64,000 nucleotides of DNA from Catalinimonas niigatensis (GCF_030506285.1 NZ_CP119422.1:2666001-2730000); one strand, 5' to 3'; positions 26,536 through 36,800 are shown, counted from the first letter of the stretch. Translations and numbers: made by a program. Notes: a model not told the origin generated them from the letters alone.

Positions 26536-27705
26536 TTACGTGCTGGTTATTCTGTTTTTGGCAGTGATTAGGTCATCCACAAACTTAGTCCCGGTAGCTT
26601 GAAGTGAAGTATTAACTGTAATCCTGCTAAGATTGCTTAAGCATTCTTCCAGGTTGCCAACATGATATGTTAATATCCCTGAAAGTGGGGTCAAATTTGA
26701 TATTCCCTTTGCCTTCCAAGTCTGACGTACACATAATACGGATAAACCATGCTCTCTCATTGCAGCAACAGACCCACTCTTTTCCAGTAATGCTAGAGGT
26801 GTAGTAGAAATACCTAATGAAGCATTTTGAAATATTTCAGAAATCTTTTCCGGAGATTGCTCACCAAGCATTTCTACCTCCAATCCGGTATTTTTCCAAG
26901 CAGCCATCCAACGTTCTTGCTCAGCACCATTTCTTCCTGCTAACTGTAGAATGAGTTTGCTTTTATGTTTTTTTGAATATTGAGATACCTCTTCTGCAAG
27001 TTGCTTAACAGGGACACCTGGATGTATCGCTCCAAATAAGACGAAAACAAGTTTGTTCTCGTAATTTTTCACTTCCTTTTTTTTATCTGTCATTAAGTTT
27101 GTGCTATTCACTACAGGAATATTTCCAAACAATGGAAGGTATGCGGCATGAAAACCAAGTCTGGCCAGTTGAGTTTGGTAGAGTTGGGTTTGCGTATGGA
27201 TCACACATGGTTTTAAATCTGCTACTAAAGATTTGATCATATACCTTTGTAACCTTCCCCACCATACTAATTTGGTGGATGCTGTAACTTCCATACCTAC
27301 CCATAATTCATGAAACATGACATGCCAAAGTCTTCCTTTCCAGATATTTCTTAACTGAGAGCTTAACTTAAAGGGTAAGCCTTTGGGATGAAAGGCAAAA
27401 GGAACAAATTGCAGACTAATCCACATTGGATCGGAATCTTCAATCCATATTTTTGCCCGTTGAATGCATTTATTCGTAGATAAATTAGCCGTAATGCGTA
27501 GCACTGATATAGATATCCCCTCATCTTCCTGCCTTCCTTCATAGGTTTCATTCAGGTATTTGTCATAGAGAGCCACAATCGTCGCCTGATGTCCTTGCCG
27601 GATTATTTCACCAGCAAGCCTTCGGGTGTAGTCCCCAACACCATCACACCCAGGTTCAAGTGACCCACAGAGAAAAACAACTTTCATCTTAGGTGAATAA
27701 GCCAT
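26536..27705 (-). CDS. Glycosyltransferase (divergent GT-B fold)
   Basis: A 389-residue protein, or 383 from ATG 27687, which gives the more usual MKVVFLCGSLEPGCDGVGDYTRRLA. The longer form overlaps the upstream GT2 gene by 17 bases. The N-terminal Rossmann strand and GVGDYTRRLAGEIIRQGH match GT4-type enzymes of Bacteroidota EPS loci. The C-terminal half has KLVFVLFGAIHPGVPVKQLAEE and LQLAGRNGAEQERW, but the usual E-x7-E is replaced by GISTTPLALLEKSGSVAAMREHG, so the catalytic site is atypical. It could be active with a modified donor site or serve as a partner subunit. Confidence 0.75.
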   Translation of the reverse strand: MAYSPKMKVVFLCGSLEPGCDGVGDYTRRLAGEIIRQGHQATIVALYDKYLNETYEGRQEDEGISISVLRITANLSTNKCIQRAKIWIEDSDPMWISLQFVPFAFHPKGLPFKLSSQLRNIWKGRLWHVMFHELWVGMEVTASTKLVWWGRLQRYMIKSLVADLKPCVIHTQTQLYQTQLARLGFHAAYLPLFGNIPVVNSTNLMTDKKKEVKNYENKLVFVLFGAIHPGVPVKQLAEEVSQYSKKHKSKLILQLAGRNGAEQERWMAAWKNTGLEVEMLGEQSPEKISEIFQNASLGISTTPLALLEKSGSVAAMREHGLSVLCVRQTWKAKGISNLTPLSGILTYHVGNLEECLSNLSRITVNTSLQATGTKFVDDLITAKNRITST

Positions 27706-28669
27706 TAAGCGGCAGAAGTTTCCCTTTATCTTTTAAAGTTTTGATCTTTAAAGCATTATCAACACCTACGATAGCAGATATAAGTTTAAAAGTTTTTCCC
27801 CCGTGGGCTGAAGGAGAATGATATCCTAACAGGCGAATTTGATCTTTACATTCCTGCAAAAGATCCGGATAGTTAGGATATGAATTACAGTAATAAACGC
27901 TCAAGGCTTTTCTACCTAATTCGTTGGCAGTTTTTTTATTTAAGGTTCGCTGAAAACACTTAACATAACAACTATAGGAATATAGCCAACTTTCGTAAAT
28001 ATCTTTGGAATTGAACCGCTTGCTCACACTCATTGGAACATCTCTTCTGTAGTAAAAGATGGCTTCCGGACAGAAAACAATACCTTTTGAATGTAAAATG
28101 ATTCTGGAAAAATATTCTCCATCATTATTGATACGCACCTTTTCATCCCAGCCATGGGTTTTTTCTACAAGCTTTCTGGGTAATAGCCACATACCTGTGG
28201 TATAGTACTTTCCGAAATGATAAAACATTTTTCTAAAATATTCTTCAATCCTCAGGTTTTTATAGTAAAAATCAAAACCTTGTTCAAGCTGCTTTTGATC
28301 ATTGATAATAAATCCCATGATACCGCTATACACATATTCATCGCCATGAGATTGATAGTAGCGAACCTGTGACTCAAGCTTTTCCTGATCTAAAACATCA
28401 TCTGCATCCAGAAATTGAAATAAATCGCCAGTTGCTTTTTCTATGCCAAAATTTCGTGCATAACATGGGCCACTGTTAGCAATCTTATAGTACTTCAGAC
28501 GGCTGTCATTAAAACCCTTAATTATTTTTTCTGAGTTGTCTTTACTACCATCATTGACTATAATAATTTCTATGTGGGTATAAGTTTGCTGTAAGCAACT
28601 CTCTATTGTATTCTTAATGTACTTTTCAGAATTATAGACAGGGATAATTATAGAAACCAGCGGGTTCAT
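27689..28669 (-). CDS. Glycosyltransferase family 2 (GT-A)
   Basis: A 326-residue GT2 protein from ATG 28669. The first strand VSIIIPVYNSEKYIKNTIESCLQQTY and NDGSKDNS define the nucleotide-binding half. The metal-binding acidic motif is FLDADDVLD at about 88-96. GWDEKVRINNDGEYFSRII is the later ED-type acceptor/catalytic region (here N-D-G-E). Inverting transfer from a nucleotide sugar is expected. Its stop overlaps the start of the next glycosyltransferase, which suggests translational coupling. Confidence 0.9.
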   Translation of the reverse strand: MNPLVSIIIPVYNSEKYIKNTIESCLQQTYTHIEIIIVNDGSKDNSEKIIKGFNDSRLKYYKIANSGPCYARNFGIEKATGDLFQFLDADDVLDQEKLESQVRYYQSHGDEYVYSGIMGFIINDQKQLEQGFDFYYKNLRIEEYFRKMFYHFGKYYTTGMWLLPRKLVEKTHGWDEKVRINNDGEYFSRIILHSKGIVFCPEAIFYYRRDVPMSVSKRFNSKDIYESWLYSYSCYVKCFQRTLNKKTANELGRKALSVYYCNSYPNYPDLLQECKDQIRLLGYHSPSAHGGKTFKLISAIVGVDNALKIKTLKDKGKLLPLNGLFT

Positions 28670-28754
28670 AGCAATTTTTAAAATTATTTTACATTCATCT
28701 ATTGATGGGTATCAGTGCAAAGTTTAAGATAAACTATTACTGTTCAGCCATCCT

Positions 28755-29921
28755 TTACCGGTTTTCCTGAATCACTAAAACCTCTTGCAGCCTGTTTAAA
28801 TAAAATCTATAATTAGCATCAACCTTTCTCGCAATATCTTCCCAGCAGTAGTTAGAGATTACTGCTTCTCGCACCTGTACTGCCTTCTGTTCAAGCAATT
28901 CACGATGCTCAAGCAATAATATTATTTTTTCGGATAAGGTAGCATAGTCTCCTATAGGCGCAAGTAATTCAGGAAGCACAAAGTCAGATGGACCGGGCAC
29001 ATCATAGGCTATAACCGGTAACCCTGAGCACATCATTTCCAGAGCTCCAAACCCAAAACTCTCCAGATAGGATGGAAATACTCCTATATGGCAACTATCT
29101 AATAAATTTGGTAAATCCTCAGAATCGAACTTTGGGACGACCTCTATATCAGTATGATATTTCTTTGGAAAAAATCTTAATACCTGCGCTGATGAATAAA
29201 ACATTCCTCTCGTTCCCAATAATTTGAGCTTAATAGAGGGAAAACGTTTTTTTAAGATTCGCAAGAGCAATGGAAAGTCCATAGCCCCTTTCCTGAAGTC
29301 AAATGTTCCAACAAAAGCAACCGTGAACGGCTCCTGATATGTTCGTAAACTTGAATTAAACTTTGCAATTCTTTCTGTACTGATTCCATTGGGAACAATG
29401 ATGATCTTATCGGTAGAAAACCCACGTGTCACTAATAAGTCACGATCTTTTTGATTTTGAACCTGAATTAAATCTGACTGACTCAAGCAATAATCGATAC
29501 GTTCATAAGAATTATTTACTCCTTTATTGCTCTTAAATGTATTGATAAAATTTCTATACCAATGAGAAAGTTTTGTTTTAAGATTATACCTGAATTTTAT
29601 GAGTGGGAAATGATAGGCTAAAATAGCTGGCCTGGCCACAAATAATGTACTCTTACTAAATAAGCTCCTATCAAATGGTAAAGTATCATATTCATACAAT
29701 ACAACATCATATTTATAAGCATGTTCTATCAAATACTCTTTTAGTGCTAAACCGTATTTACTGGCATGATATCTTTCTTCTGAAGGAATGCCTAAAACTT
29801 GTTTATCTATCAATAAGGTTTCCCAACCCAGTTTTCGTAAACCTTCAGCTAATTCAATCCTATTTTTAGTAAACCCTTTTTCTAGAGAGAAATTTCCTTT
29901 AGAACATAAAGCTATTTTCAT
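28755..29921 (-). CDS. Glycosyltransferase family 4
   Basis: I choose ATG 29921 (388 residues, MKIALCSKGNFSLEKGFTKNR), since the longer frame would use a TTG. The N-terminal domain is intact. The C-terminal domain contains FTVAFVGTFDFRKGAMDFPLLL and the E-x7-E motif in FPSYLESFGFGALEMMCSG, then LPVIAYDVPGPSDFVLPE. It is a retaining GT4 enzyme acting on the cytoplasmic side. It lies 26 bp behind the GT2 gene at 29948 and 85 bp before the next GT2 gene, in the same operon. Confidence 0.9.
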   Translation of the reverse strand: MKIALCSKGNFSLEKGFTKNRIELAEGLRKLGWETLLIDKQVLGIPSEERYHASKYGLALKEYLIEHAYKYDVVLYEYDTLPFDRSLFSKSTLFVARPAILAYHFPLIKFRYNLKTKLSHWYRNFINTFKSNKGVNNSYERIDYCLSQSDLIQVQNQKDRDLLVTRGFSTDKIIIVPNGISTERIAKFNSSLRTYQEPFTVAFVGTFDFRKGAMDFPLLLRILKKRFPSIKLKLLGTRGMFYSSAQVLRFFPKKYHTDIEVVPKFDSEDLPNLLDSCHIGVFPSYLESFGFGALEMMCSGLPVIAYDVPGPSDFVLPELLAPIGDYATLSEKIILLLEHRELLEQKAVQVREAVISNYCWEDIARKVDANYRFYLNRLQEVLVIQENR

Positions 29922-29947
29922 ACGTATTGTCTTCAATTGATTATCAT

Positions 29948-30841
29948 TTAAGATACCCTTCTTACCCTTCTTTCATTTTTTACCTTTGAAAAGCCCTCTA
30001 CCCAAACTATATAATGTCTAAGGCAAATTAAGAATAATTTACTGCTTAAATTCATATCCCTACCCTTTGCAAAGACCTTTTTTATTTCCCACAGACTTGG
30101 TTTAAGAAGCTTCAGGATACGCACTGTAGTTGCGTATATACTTTCTTCTTGATAACTCTTAAATTTAGCTTGTCCCTTTCCCACTCGTTTCGCTTTATTA
30201 ACCAACTCTTTGATAGATGGCCTAGCAGGATGCTTCACAATGGCATTGGGAGCGTAGCCAATAGGAAAGCTATTTCTGTGTGCCAACATACCCCACTGAT
30301 AATCGCCTCCAGACATCAACGATTCGTTGAATAGCCCTATTTTGTCAAAAATATATTTGTAAGTAAACATATTCGCAGTAACCGCATTGCCAGATCTTAC
30401 ATAAGCTTCTTGTGGGAAGGCAAACAACTTATCATATAGTTCAATCTTGGAAGGATTCTTTTTTTTAAAAAAAATGTTTACGGCACCCCCTATCCTTTTT
30501 ATCTCTTGATTTTGATCAAAAAAATCAAGAGCATGTTTGATCCAATTTTTATCAGGAATACAATCCGAATCCGTAAACCCAACGATCTCTCCTTTGGCTA
30601 TTTTCAATGCCGCATTTCTTGCTGCGTATGAACCAGGTTTGTGTTCATTAATTACCTTACAATTTTCAGGAATAAAACAACTGTCTGGCAGTTTATCATT
30701 GGGATTGTTGTTAACAACGATGACTTCAAAAAATTCCTGCTGATACGTTTGGTTTGCCAAAGCAGCCAAGCATAGGTTTAACCGTGTCCAATCATTGTAA
30801 GTTGGAATGATGATAGTAACAAAAGGGTTAATCATACTCAT
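29948..30841 (-). CDS. Glycosyltransferase family 2
   Basis: A 297-residue GT2 enzyme starting at ATG 30841. VTIIIPTYNDWTRLNLCLAALANQTY and VIVVNNNPND define the nucleotide site. PGSYAARNAALKIAKGEIVGFTDSDCIPD contains the metal-binding Asp-Ser-Asp. GNAVTANMFTYKYIFDKIGLFNESLMSGGDYQWGMLAH corresponds to the acceptor region with the catalytic Gly-Gly-Asp. The pattern is that of the small GT2 family often annotated in exosortase or EPS loci. It works on the growing lipid-linked glycan. It follows the P-loop kinase gene by 40 bp. Confidence 0.9.
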   Translation of the reverse strand: MSMINPFVTIIIPTYNDWTRLNLCLAALANQTYQQEFFEVIVVNNNPNDKLPDSCFIPENCKVINEHKPGSYAARNAALKIAKGEIVGFTDSDCIPDKNWIKHALDFFDQNQEIKRIGGAVNIFFKKKNPSKIELYDKLFAFPQEAYVRSGNAVTANMFTYKYIFDKIGLFNESLMSGGDYQWGMLAHRNSFPIGYAPNAIVKHPARPSIKELVNKAKRVGKGQAKFKSYQEESIYATTVRILKLLKPSLWEIKKVFAKGRDMNLSSKLFLICLRHYIVWVEGFSKVKNERRVRRVS

Positions 30842-30881
30842 AGAATACTAACTACTAACTTAAGTTTTCTGTCTTTTCTAT

Positions 30882-31769
30882 CTATCTGGGAATAGCGGTT
30901 TTCTCTACATTTATGAAGGTAGTGGCTAGCTCAATACTCTCGGCAAATGCAATAATTTTATCTGCATTTTCCTGGATCGTATCATTAGAATTAAGGTACA
31001 GAACTGGAATACCTTTACTTTCCAGGTACTGAATTGATGTCAATATTCTTTCTCTGCATTTTTGGGTAACATTGATTAATTCATCTACGCACAAGCCTCT
31101 GTGCATATCACGCATATCACTTCTATGCAATATCCTGTTGACATTCTCTTGTAGATCAATCTCAATATAAACCAGAGCATCTGGCACAGGCATTTCTTCT
31201 AAAAGTTTATAAATTTCTTCTCTTTCATCTTCCGAATTAGTACTCTTGTATAAACCCCGGTCTATCATATTGACTAAACCTTCGTCCAGGATGACGACTT
31301 TATCGGCTTTTCTCTCTCTTGATACCTGAATCTTTTTGATGACCCTATAAATAAATTCGGTTTTTTCAAATCTCAGGTCTAAGCCATTAGAACTCTTCTT
31401 TTGCCTGTAAAAAATATTGTTCCAACAAGCATCTACATACCTTGGATACTGCGCCACAAATCGATCTCCTGCTTTTTTTAGAACAACTTCATCCACATAA
31501 TTTTTACCCTTCTTAATTTCTCTATATATCCTTCTGACAAACTCATACATGCTCTCCCGTTTTCGGGACTTTGAACCGACAGAAATTTTTCCTTTCCTAA
31601 CTTCTTTGACAATTTTCTTGATAAAATCATATGAGCTTTCCGGACCTTGAGGATTTAAATTAGTAGCAACTGTCCACTTATTATTTCTTTCCCATCTACA
31701 TATTATCTCGGAAAAGATTGTAGACTTACCAACCCCAGGAGATCCACATATTTCAACAATTTTTGCCAT
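30882..31769 (-). CDS. P-loop NTPase/kinase of adenylate-kinase fold
   Basis: A 295-residue cytosolic protein. It has a Walker A motif GSPGVGKST at about 9-17, a Walker B/DEG segment VVILDEGLVNMIDRG, and a basic lid-like segment ILHRSDMRDMHRG before the C-terminal helix and a final beta strand (GIPVLYLNSND). This is the layout of small-molecule kinases of the adenylate/shikimate kinase class, but no specific family is recognised. Between 50 and 105 there is an internal duplication: YDFIKKIVKEVRKGKISV and YEFVRRIYREIKKGKNYV. It lies directly behind the three-domain protein (64-bp gap with a poly-G tract), so the two probably function together, perhaps in phosphorylating a sugar or lipid intermediate. 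Confidence 0.7.
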   Translation of the reverse strand: MAKIVEICGSPGVGKSTIFSEIICRWERNNKWTVATNLNPQGPESSYDFIKKIVKEVRKGKISVGSKSRKRESMYEFVRRIYREIKKGKNYVDEVVLKKAGDRFVAQYPRYVDACWNNIFYRQKKSSNGLDLRFEKTEFIYRVIKKIQVSRERKADKVVILDEGLVNMIDRGLYKSTNSEDEREEIYKLLEEMPVPDALVYIEIDLQENVNRILHRSDMRDMHRGLCVDELINVTQKCRERILTSIQYLESKGIPVLYLNSNDTIQENADKIIAFAESIELATTFINVEKTAIPR

Positions 31770-31804
31770 AGCAATAACCTTATTTTTATAGTTACTTTTT
31801 AGAA

Positions 31805-31812
31805 GGGGGGGG
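31805..31812. repeat. Poly-G tract (G8)
   Basis: Eight consecutive G in an AT-rich spacer between the three-domain gene and the P-loop kinase gene, about 36 bases before the kinase ATG. Read on the minus strand it is C8 in the leader. Such mononucleotide runs can vary in length by slippage. Confidence 0.8.
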
Positions 31813-31833
31813 TCCTACACATCTCTTTAGAAT

Positions 31834-33624
31834 CTATGAGACCTTATGAAAAGCATCTTTTCGCCAAGTACCCAGGTAGTCACCCCATACATTTTTATAT
31901 GAACTTAAACTAGAATGAAAATTTTCAGGATAATCACCACTGAAGTCTTTGGGTAAACCTGCTACTTCGTAAGCTTGCTCAATATTAGGAGGATGTACTT
32001 GATATTTTTGCAAGAATGAAAACCCTGTACAATAGAGCTTATTTTCCGGGGTTACAATAAGGCTCTCTGGCGTGAAGTTAACAAATGCCAATCCCCTGGC
32101 GTGCATACTAATAATTACGTTCAAAATTTCAGTTAGTTTAGAAGCTATTAGTTGCTTTTTTTCTGACTCCGAAAGAGCATTCAATATGTTCTCCAAATAG
32201 GGAACTACCACGTAGCCATCTCCTTCTTTTAACAAAGGAGGAATAAAGGCAAGCTCTTTTGAAAGCTCTTTTACGGCAAAAAGCTCTCTCTCAAAAAATC
32301 TTTCTTTTCCAGGCCGATATGTTTTTTTTACAGCTAAGTCTTGTCCATACTTTATTAATTCTACTTTGGAAATTGGCCCTGTCGATAAGACTTTTCTTAC
32401 CCCCCATATCCTGGCATAACGCTCTCGCCTAATTTCAACTTCAGCGTGGATTTTTTCACGGTAGTCATTGCCAATAAGTGAAATATAGGCCCAGGCATCA
32501 TGTTCATTATCAGCAGAATGAACTCCATTATAATGGCCTTTTCTCAAACCCAAGTTATTAAGACGCTCCCGAAAATTATACTTTGCATTGACAGCATTCC
32601 TGTTTGTTGTCCTTGGTTGCTTTTTTAATGTCAAACTATCAAGTGGACAGGGGTGATAGTCGTATCCAACTACAAGTGTTACTGGCGGTCCTCCGGAATA
32701 TTTAAAAGGCCCCCGATCCCACTTGCCTCCGCGAATTTGTGCCCTGCAAATCTCCTTTTCTTTGGCATTAAGCACCCGAACATCAAGAATATCAAATTGG
32801 AATTTGTTTTCTAAAAAAGCTTTAAAGTCTTGCAATAGCCCGTCATTCAGAAGGCGTTCTCTAACTATATATACAAACAGTTCTCCCCCTCTGGCATCAG
32901 AATAAAGATTTTTTTGTAAAAAAGATAGTTCAGGCCTGATCTCAACCAGCTTTGATAACGTATCATCGGCTGGGGCATATTTTTGTTTTTTTAACCAATG
33001 ATATAACCCTCTTGCATTTACTTTTACCTCTAAACCTAAACTATTGGCCTGATCTGTGAGTATGGTTGTATAATCATGCTCTGCATCCGTAACAGTTTTA
33101 TCAAACCCAGGTAATCCTGATCCATAACCTTTATGAAAAACTGCATGATAAGCAAGAGAAGCAAAATAGGGCATGGGTGAAGGTACATAAGCACCTCTAT
33201 ATAACACCCTGGTTTTGATGAGCGTCTGAGCAAGATTCGACTGAAAATATGGAATGCTTTTATGACTACCATGTCTGCTTCCTGCGACTGTATAGATATC
33301 ACATTTTAAACCTGTTCCATTGTCATGATACGTTAGCAGATCATCTATAAGATCGCGATGTTCGTCATTAATCAGGATATCCATATCTTCTCCGGCAGGA
33401 ATTTCCGGTAGATTATCCCACCAGCGCAAAAGAACATACTCAATATGCCGCTTATTTAAAATATCAAAAAATTCCATACGATCTATACCTTTCTTTACGT
33501 ATACTCTTGCAGATTTGTATGGCTTGATTGAACTTTTAATAAGTCTATAGCTCTTGGCTAATCTGTTATAAAATTCCTGTAGAACTTTACTTCTAGATAC
33601 TACTTGCTTGATCAATTTTTTCAT
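31834..33624 (-). CDS. Three-domain protein: NTase-like, NDK-like and pseudokinase domains
   Basis: A 596-residue protein with no family I can name. Residues about 50-200 resemble an uncharacterised nucleotidyltransferase (GEDMDIL at 78-84 is the acidic metal motif, followed by CDIYTVAG and a His-rich GSRHGSHKS). Residues about 247-385 read like a nucleoside diphosphate kinase fold: LFVYIVRERLLNDGLL, SGGPPVTLVVGY, and GVHSADNEHDA, where His369 aligns with the catalytic His of the NDK IHGSDS motif. Residues about 415-550 read like a protein or LPS kinase: VKK at 432-434, then MHARGLAFVNFTPESLIV and CTGF. There the HRD triad is FVN and the DFG is lost, so it is probably a pseudokinase. There is no signal peptide. 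It precedes the P-loop kinase. Domain assignments are by eye. Confidence 0.6.
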   Translation of the reverse strand: MKKLIKQVVSRSKVLQEFYNRLAKSYRLIKSSIKPYKSARVYVKKGIDRMEFFDILNKRHIEYVLLRWWDNLPEIPAGEDMDILINDEHRDLIDDLLTYHDNGTGLKCDIYTVAGSRHGSHKSIPYFQSNLAQTLIKTRVLYRGAYVPSPMPYFASLAYHAVFHKGYGSGLPGFDKTVTDAEHDYTTILTDQANSLGLEVKVNARGLYHWLKKQKYAPADDTLSKLVEIRPELSFLQKNLYSDARGGELFVYIVRERLLNDGLLQDFKAFLENKFQFDILDVRVLNAKEKEICRAQIRGGKWDRGPFKYSGGPPVTLVVGYDYHPCPLDSLTLKKQPRTTNRNAVNAKYNFRERLNNLGLRKGHYNGVHSADNEHDAWAYISLIGNDYREKIHAEVEIRRERYARIWGVRKVLSTGPISKVELIKYGQDLAVKKTYRPGKERFFERELFAVKELSKELAFIPPLLKEGDGYVVVPYLENILNALSESEKKQLIASKLTEILNVIISMHARGLAFVNFTPESLIVTPENKLYCTGFSFLQKYQVHPPNIEQAYEVAGLPKDFSGDYPENFHSSLSSYKNVWGDYLGTWRKDAFHKVS

Positions 33625-33838
33625 TTCCTTACTTATCGTTTTTTCAATACCTTTAAATATCCGACAGAATTACATATAAAAAGGCTTCAAAACTGTAATT
33701 AATATTCTTGCCCAGGGGTATGACAATTAACTATTTGTTCAGAAACATAGGTCTGCTAACGATCATAATAAACCCATGAAATACTCACTGTAAATAAAAT
33801 TTAATTTTGTTCGGTTTAGGGGAATCATTTACAACACT

Positions 33839-36800
33839 TTATTTTTGAACCATAAGCTTTATTGTTTTAGTATTCTTTCCCCCTGTCTGTAGCCTTAATA
33901 GGTATAGACCTCCGCGAAGTCTGGAGCCATCTACATCAATAGTCTTCAGTTCACCCGCGATACCTACTCCTTGCTCCAATTCAGTTAATTTAAACCCTTT
34001 GCTATCATATAGGGCTAGCGAATACATACCATCCTCATCAAGAGTGAACCTAATGGATGTACTGACAAAGAATGGGTTTGGGTAAGCAATAAGCTCTTCC
34101 TGCAACTCCTGTTCTTCCTGCAATTCTTGCTCCTGTAACTTAGTAAATTTTGTTGAAGCCATTCTTGCAGAAGCGTTTACTGTAGCCAGGTCACTAATAG
34201 CAGCAGCGCTCAGGGCTGTATTATAGATATACACATCATCCATAGCTCCCTGGAAACCCCTGAACCCGGCATTCCCTGCTCCAAGGGTCATGGGCAATGA
34301 GTTGATGATGATCGGAACAGGAGAGGCCAACGTGCTACTGCTGTTCTGCTCTCCATTAATATACATCCTGATTACCGATCCATCATAAGTGACAGCCACA
34401 TGCATCCAGGTATTGCCATTGCTTGGATAATTCGTTGCGGAATTCAACCTGTAGGTATCTCCCGAAGTATCCTGGTTGAAACGGAAGAAAATCCTGCCAT
34501 TACTGGCCAGTGAAAGCTCATAGCCATCTGTGGCATTCTGCTCTGCCTTCTTGACCAGATACTGAGTGGCTGTCTTTTCAGGCCTGATCCAGGCTGCAAT
34601 CGTGATCGCTCCGCTGATGTCCAGTGAGGCATTATCTGCAATCGTGGCATATTGGCTTGTGCCATTGAAACGCATTGCCTGCCCATTCACTCCTGCCACC
34701 CAAACCGGATTTGCTGAAGTAGTGGCAGTGTTGCCATACTCCGAGCCATCCACCAAAGTGCTTCCACTGCCTTCATTCATTTGCCAGTGGGCTACCAAAG
34801 TAGCTGTTGGCGTGCCTGAGGTGGTGGTAAAGCTCCATACTGTGGACCAGTCACTATCACCGGCACTGTTGGTAGCCCGTGCCCTCCAGTAGTATAACGT
34901 GCTGTTGCTAAGATTAGTGATCAAGGCTGAGGTTGCTGTAAGACTACTCTGATCAGATACTACGGTAGAAAAATCAGACACTATAGATAACTGTACCCGA
35001 TACGTCTCTGCTCCTGCAGATGCATTCCAACTCAAACTCGGAGTGGTAGAAACATTAGTAGATAAATCTGTCGGACTGTTCAGCACCGGAGCATCGGCTA
35101 TAGTAGGCGTCACTGTAGCCAGGTCACTAATAGCAGCAGCGCTCAGGGCTGTATTATAGATATACACATCATCCATAGCTCCCTGGAAACCCCTGAACCC
35201 GGCATTCCCTGCTCCAAGGGTCATGGGCAATGAGTTGATGATGATCGGAACAGGAGAGGCTAACGTGCTACTGCTGTTCTGCTCTCCATTAATATACATC
35301 CTGATTACCGATCCATCATAAGTGACAGCCACATGCATCCAGGTATTGCCATTGCTTGGATAATTCGTTGCGGAATTCAACCTGTAGGTATCTCCCGAAG
35401 TATCCTGGTTGAAACGGAAGAAAATCCTGCCATTACTGGCCAGTGAAAGCTCATAGCCATCTGTGGCATTCTGCTCTGCCTTCTTGACCAGATACTGAGT
35501 GGCTGTCTTTTCAGGCCTGATCCAGGCTGCAATCGTGATCGCTCCGCTGATGTCCAGTGAGGCATTATCTGCAATCGTGGCATATTGGCTTGTGCCATTG
35601 AAACGCATTGCCTGCCCATTCACTCCTGCCACCCAAACCGGATTTGCTGAAGTAGTGGCAGTGTTGCCATACTCCGAGCCATCCACCAAAGTGCTTCCAC
35701 TGCCTTCATTCATTTGCCAGTGGGCTACCAAAGTAGCTGTTGGCGTGCCTGAGGTGGTGGTAAAGCTCCATACTGTGGACCAGTCACTATCACCGGCACT
35801 GTTGGTAGCCCGTGCCCTCCAGTAGTATAACGTGCTGTTGCTAAGATTAGTGATCAAGGCTGAGGTTGCTGTAAGACTACTCTGATCAGATACTACGGTA
35901 GAAAAATCAGACACTGTAGATAACTGTACCCGATACGTCTCTGCTCCTGCAGATGCATTCCAACTCAAACTCGGAGTGGTAGAAACATTAGTAGATAAAT
36001 CTGTCGGACTGTTCAGCACCGGGGCATCGGCTACGGTTGGCGAAGCAGCAAGAGTGGTAAAGCTCCATACTGTAGACCAGTCACTATCTCCGGCACTGTT
36101 GGTAGCCCGTGCCCTCCAGTAGTATAACGTGCTGTTGCTAAGATCAGTGATCAAGGCTGAGGTTGCTGTAAGACTACTCTGATCAGATACTACGGTAGAA
36201 AAATCAGACACTGTAGATAACTGTACCCGATACGTCGCTGCTCCCGCAGATGCATTCCAACTCAATGTAGGGGTCAGAGAAACATCCACAGACTGATCTG
36301 TCGGACTGTTCAGCACCGGAGCATCGGCTACGGTTGGCGAAGCAGCAAGAGTGGTAAAGCTCCATACTGTGGACCAGTCACTGTCACCGGCACTGTTGGT
36401 GGCCCGTGCCCTCCAGTAGTATAACGTGCTGTTGCTAAGATTAGTGATCAAGGCTGAGGTTGCTGTAAGACTACTCTGATCAGATACTACGGTAGAGAAA
36501 TCAGACACTGTAGATAACTGTACCCGATACGTCGCTGCTCCCGCAGATGCATTCCAACTCAATGTAGGCGTCAGAGAAACATCCACAGACTGATCTGTCG
36601 GACTGTTCAGCACCGGAGCATCGGCTACGGTAGGTGTGATTGTAGCTAAGGCACTAATTTCAGAAGCACTTAAAGCAATGCTGTATATACGCACATCATC
36701 CATAGCTCCCTGCAGTCCTCTGTACCCATTAAACCCAGCCCCGATGGTTAGTGGCAATGCATTGATCGCTATCGGAGGAGGCGAGGAGAATGTTGTGCTG

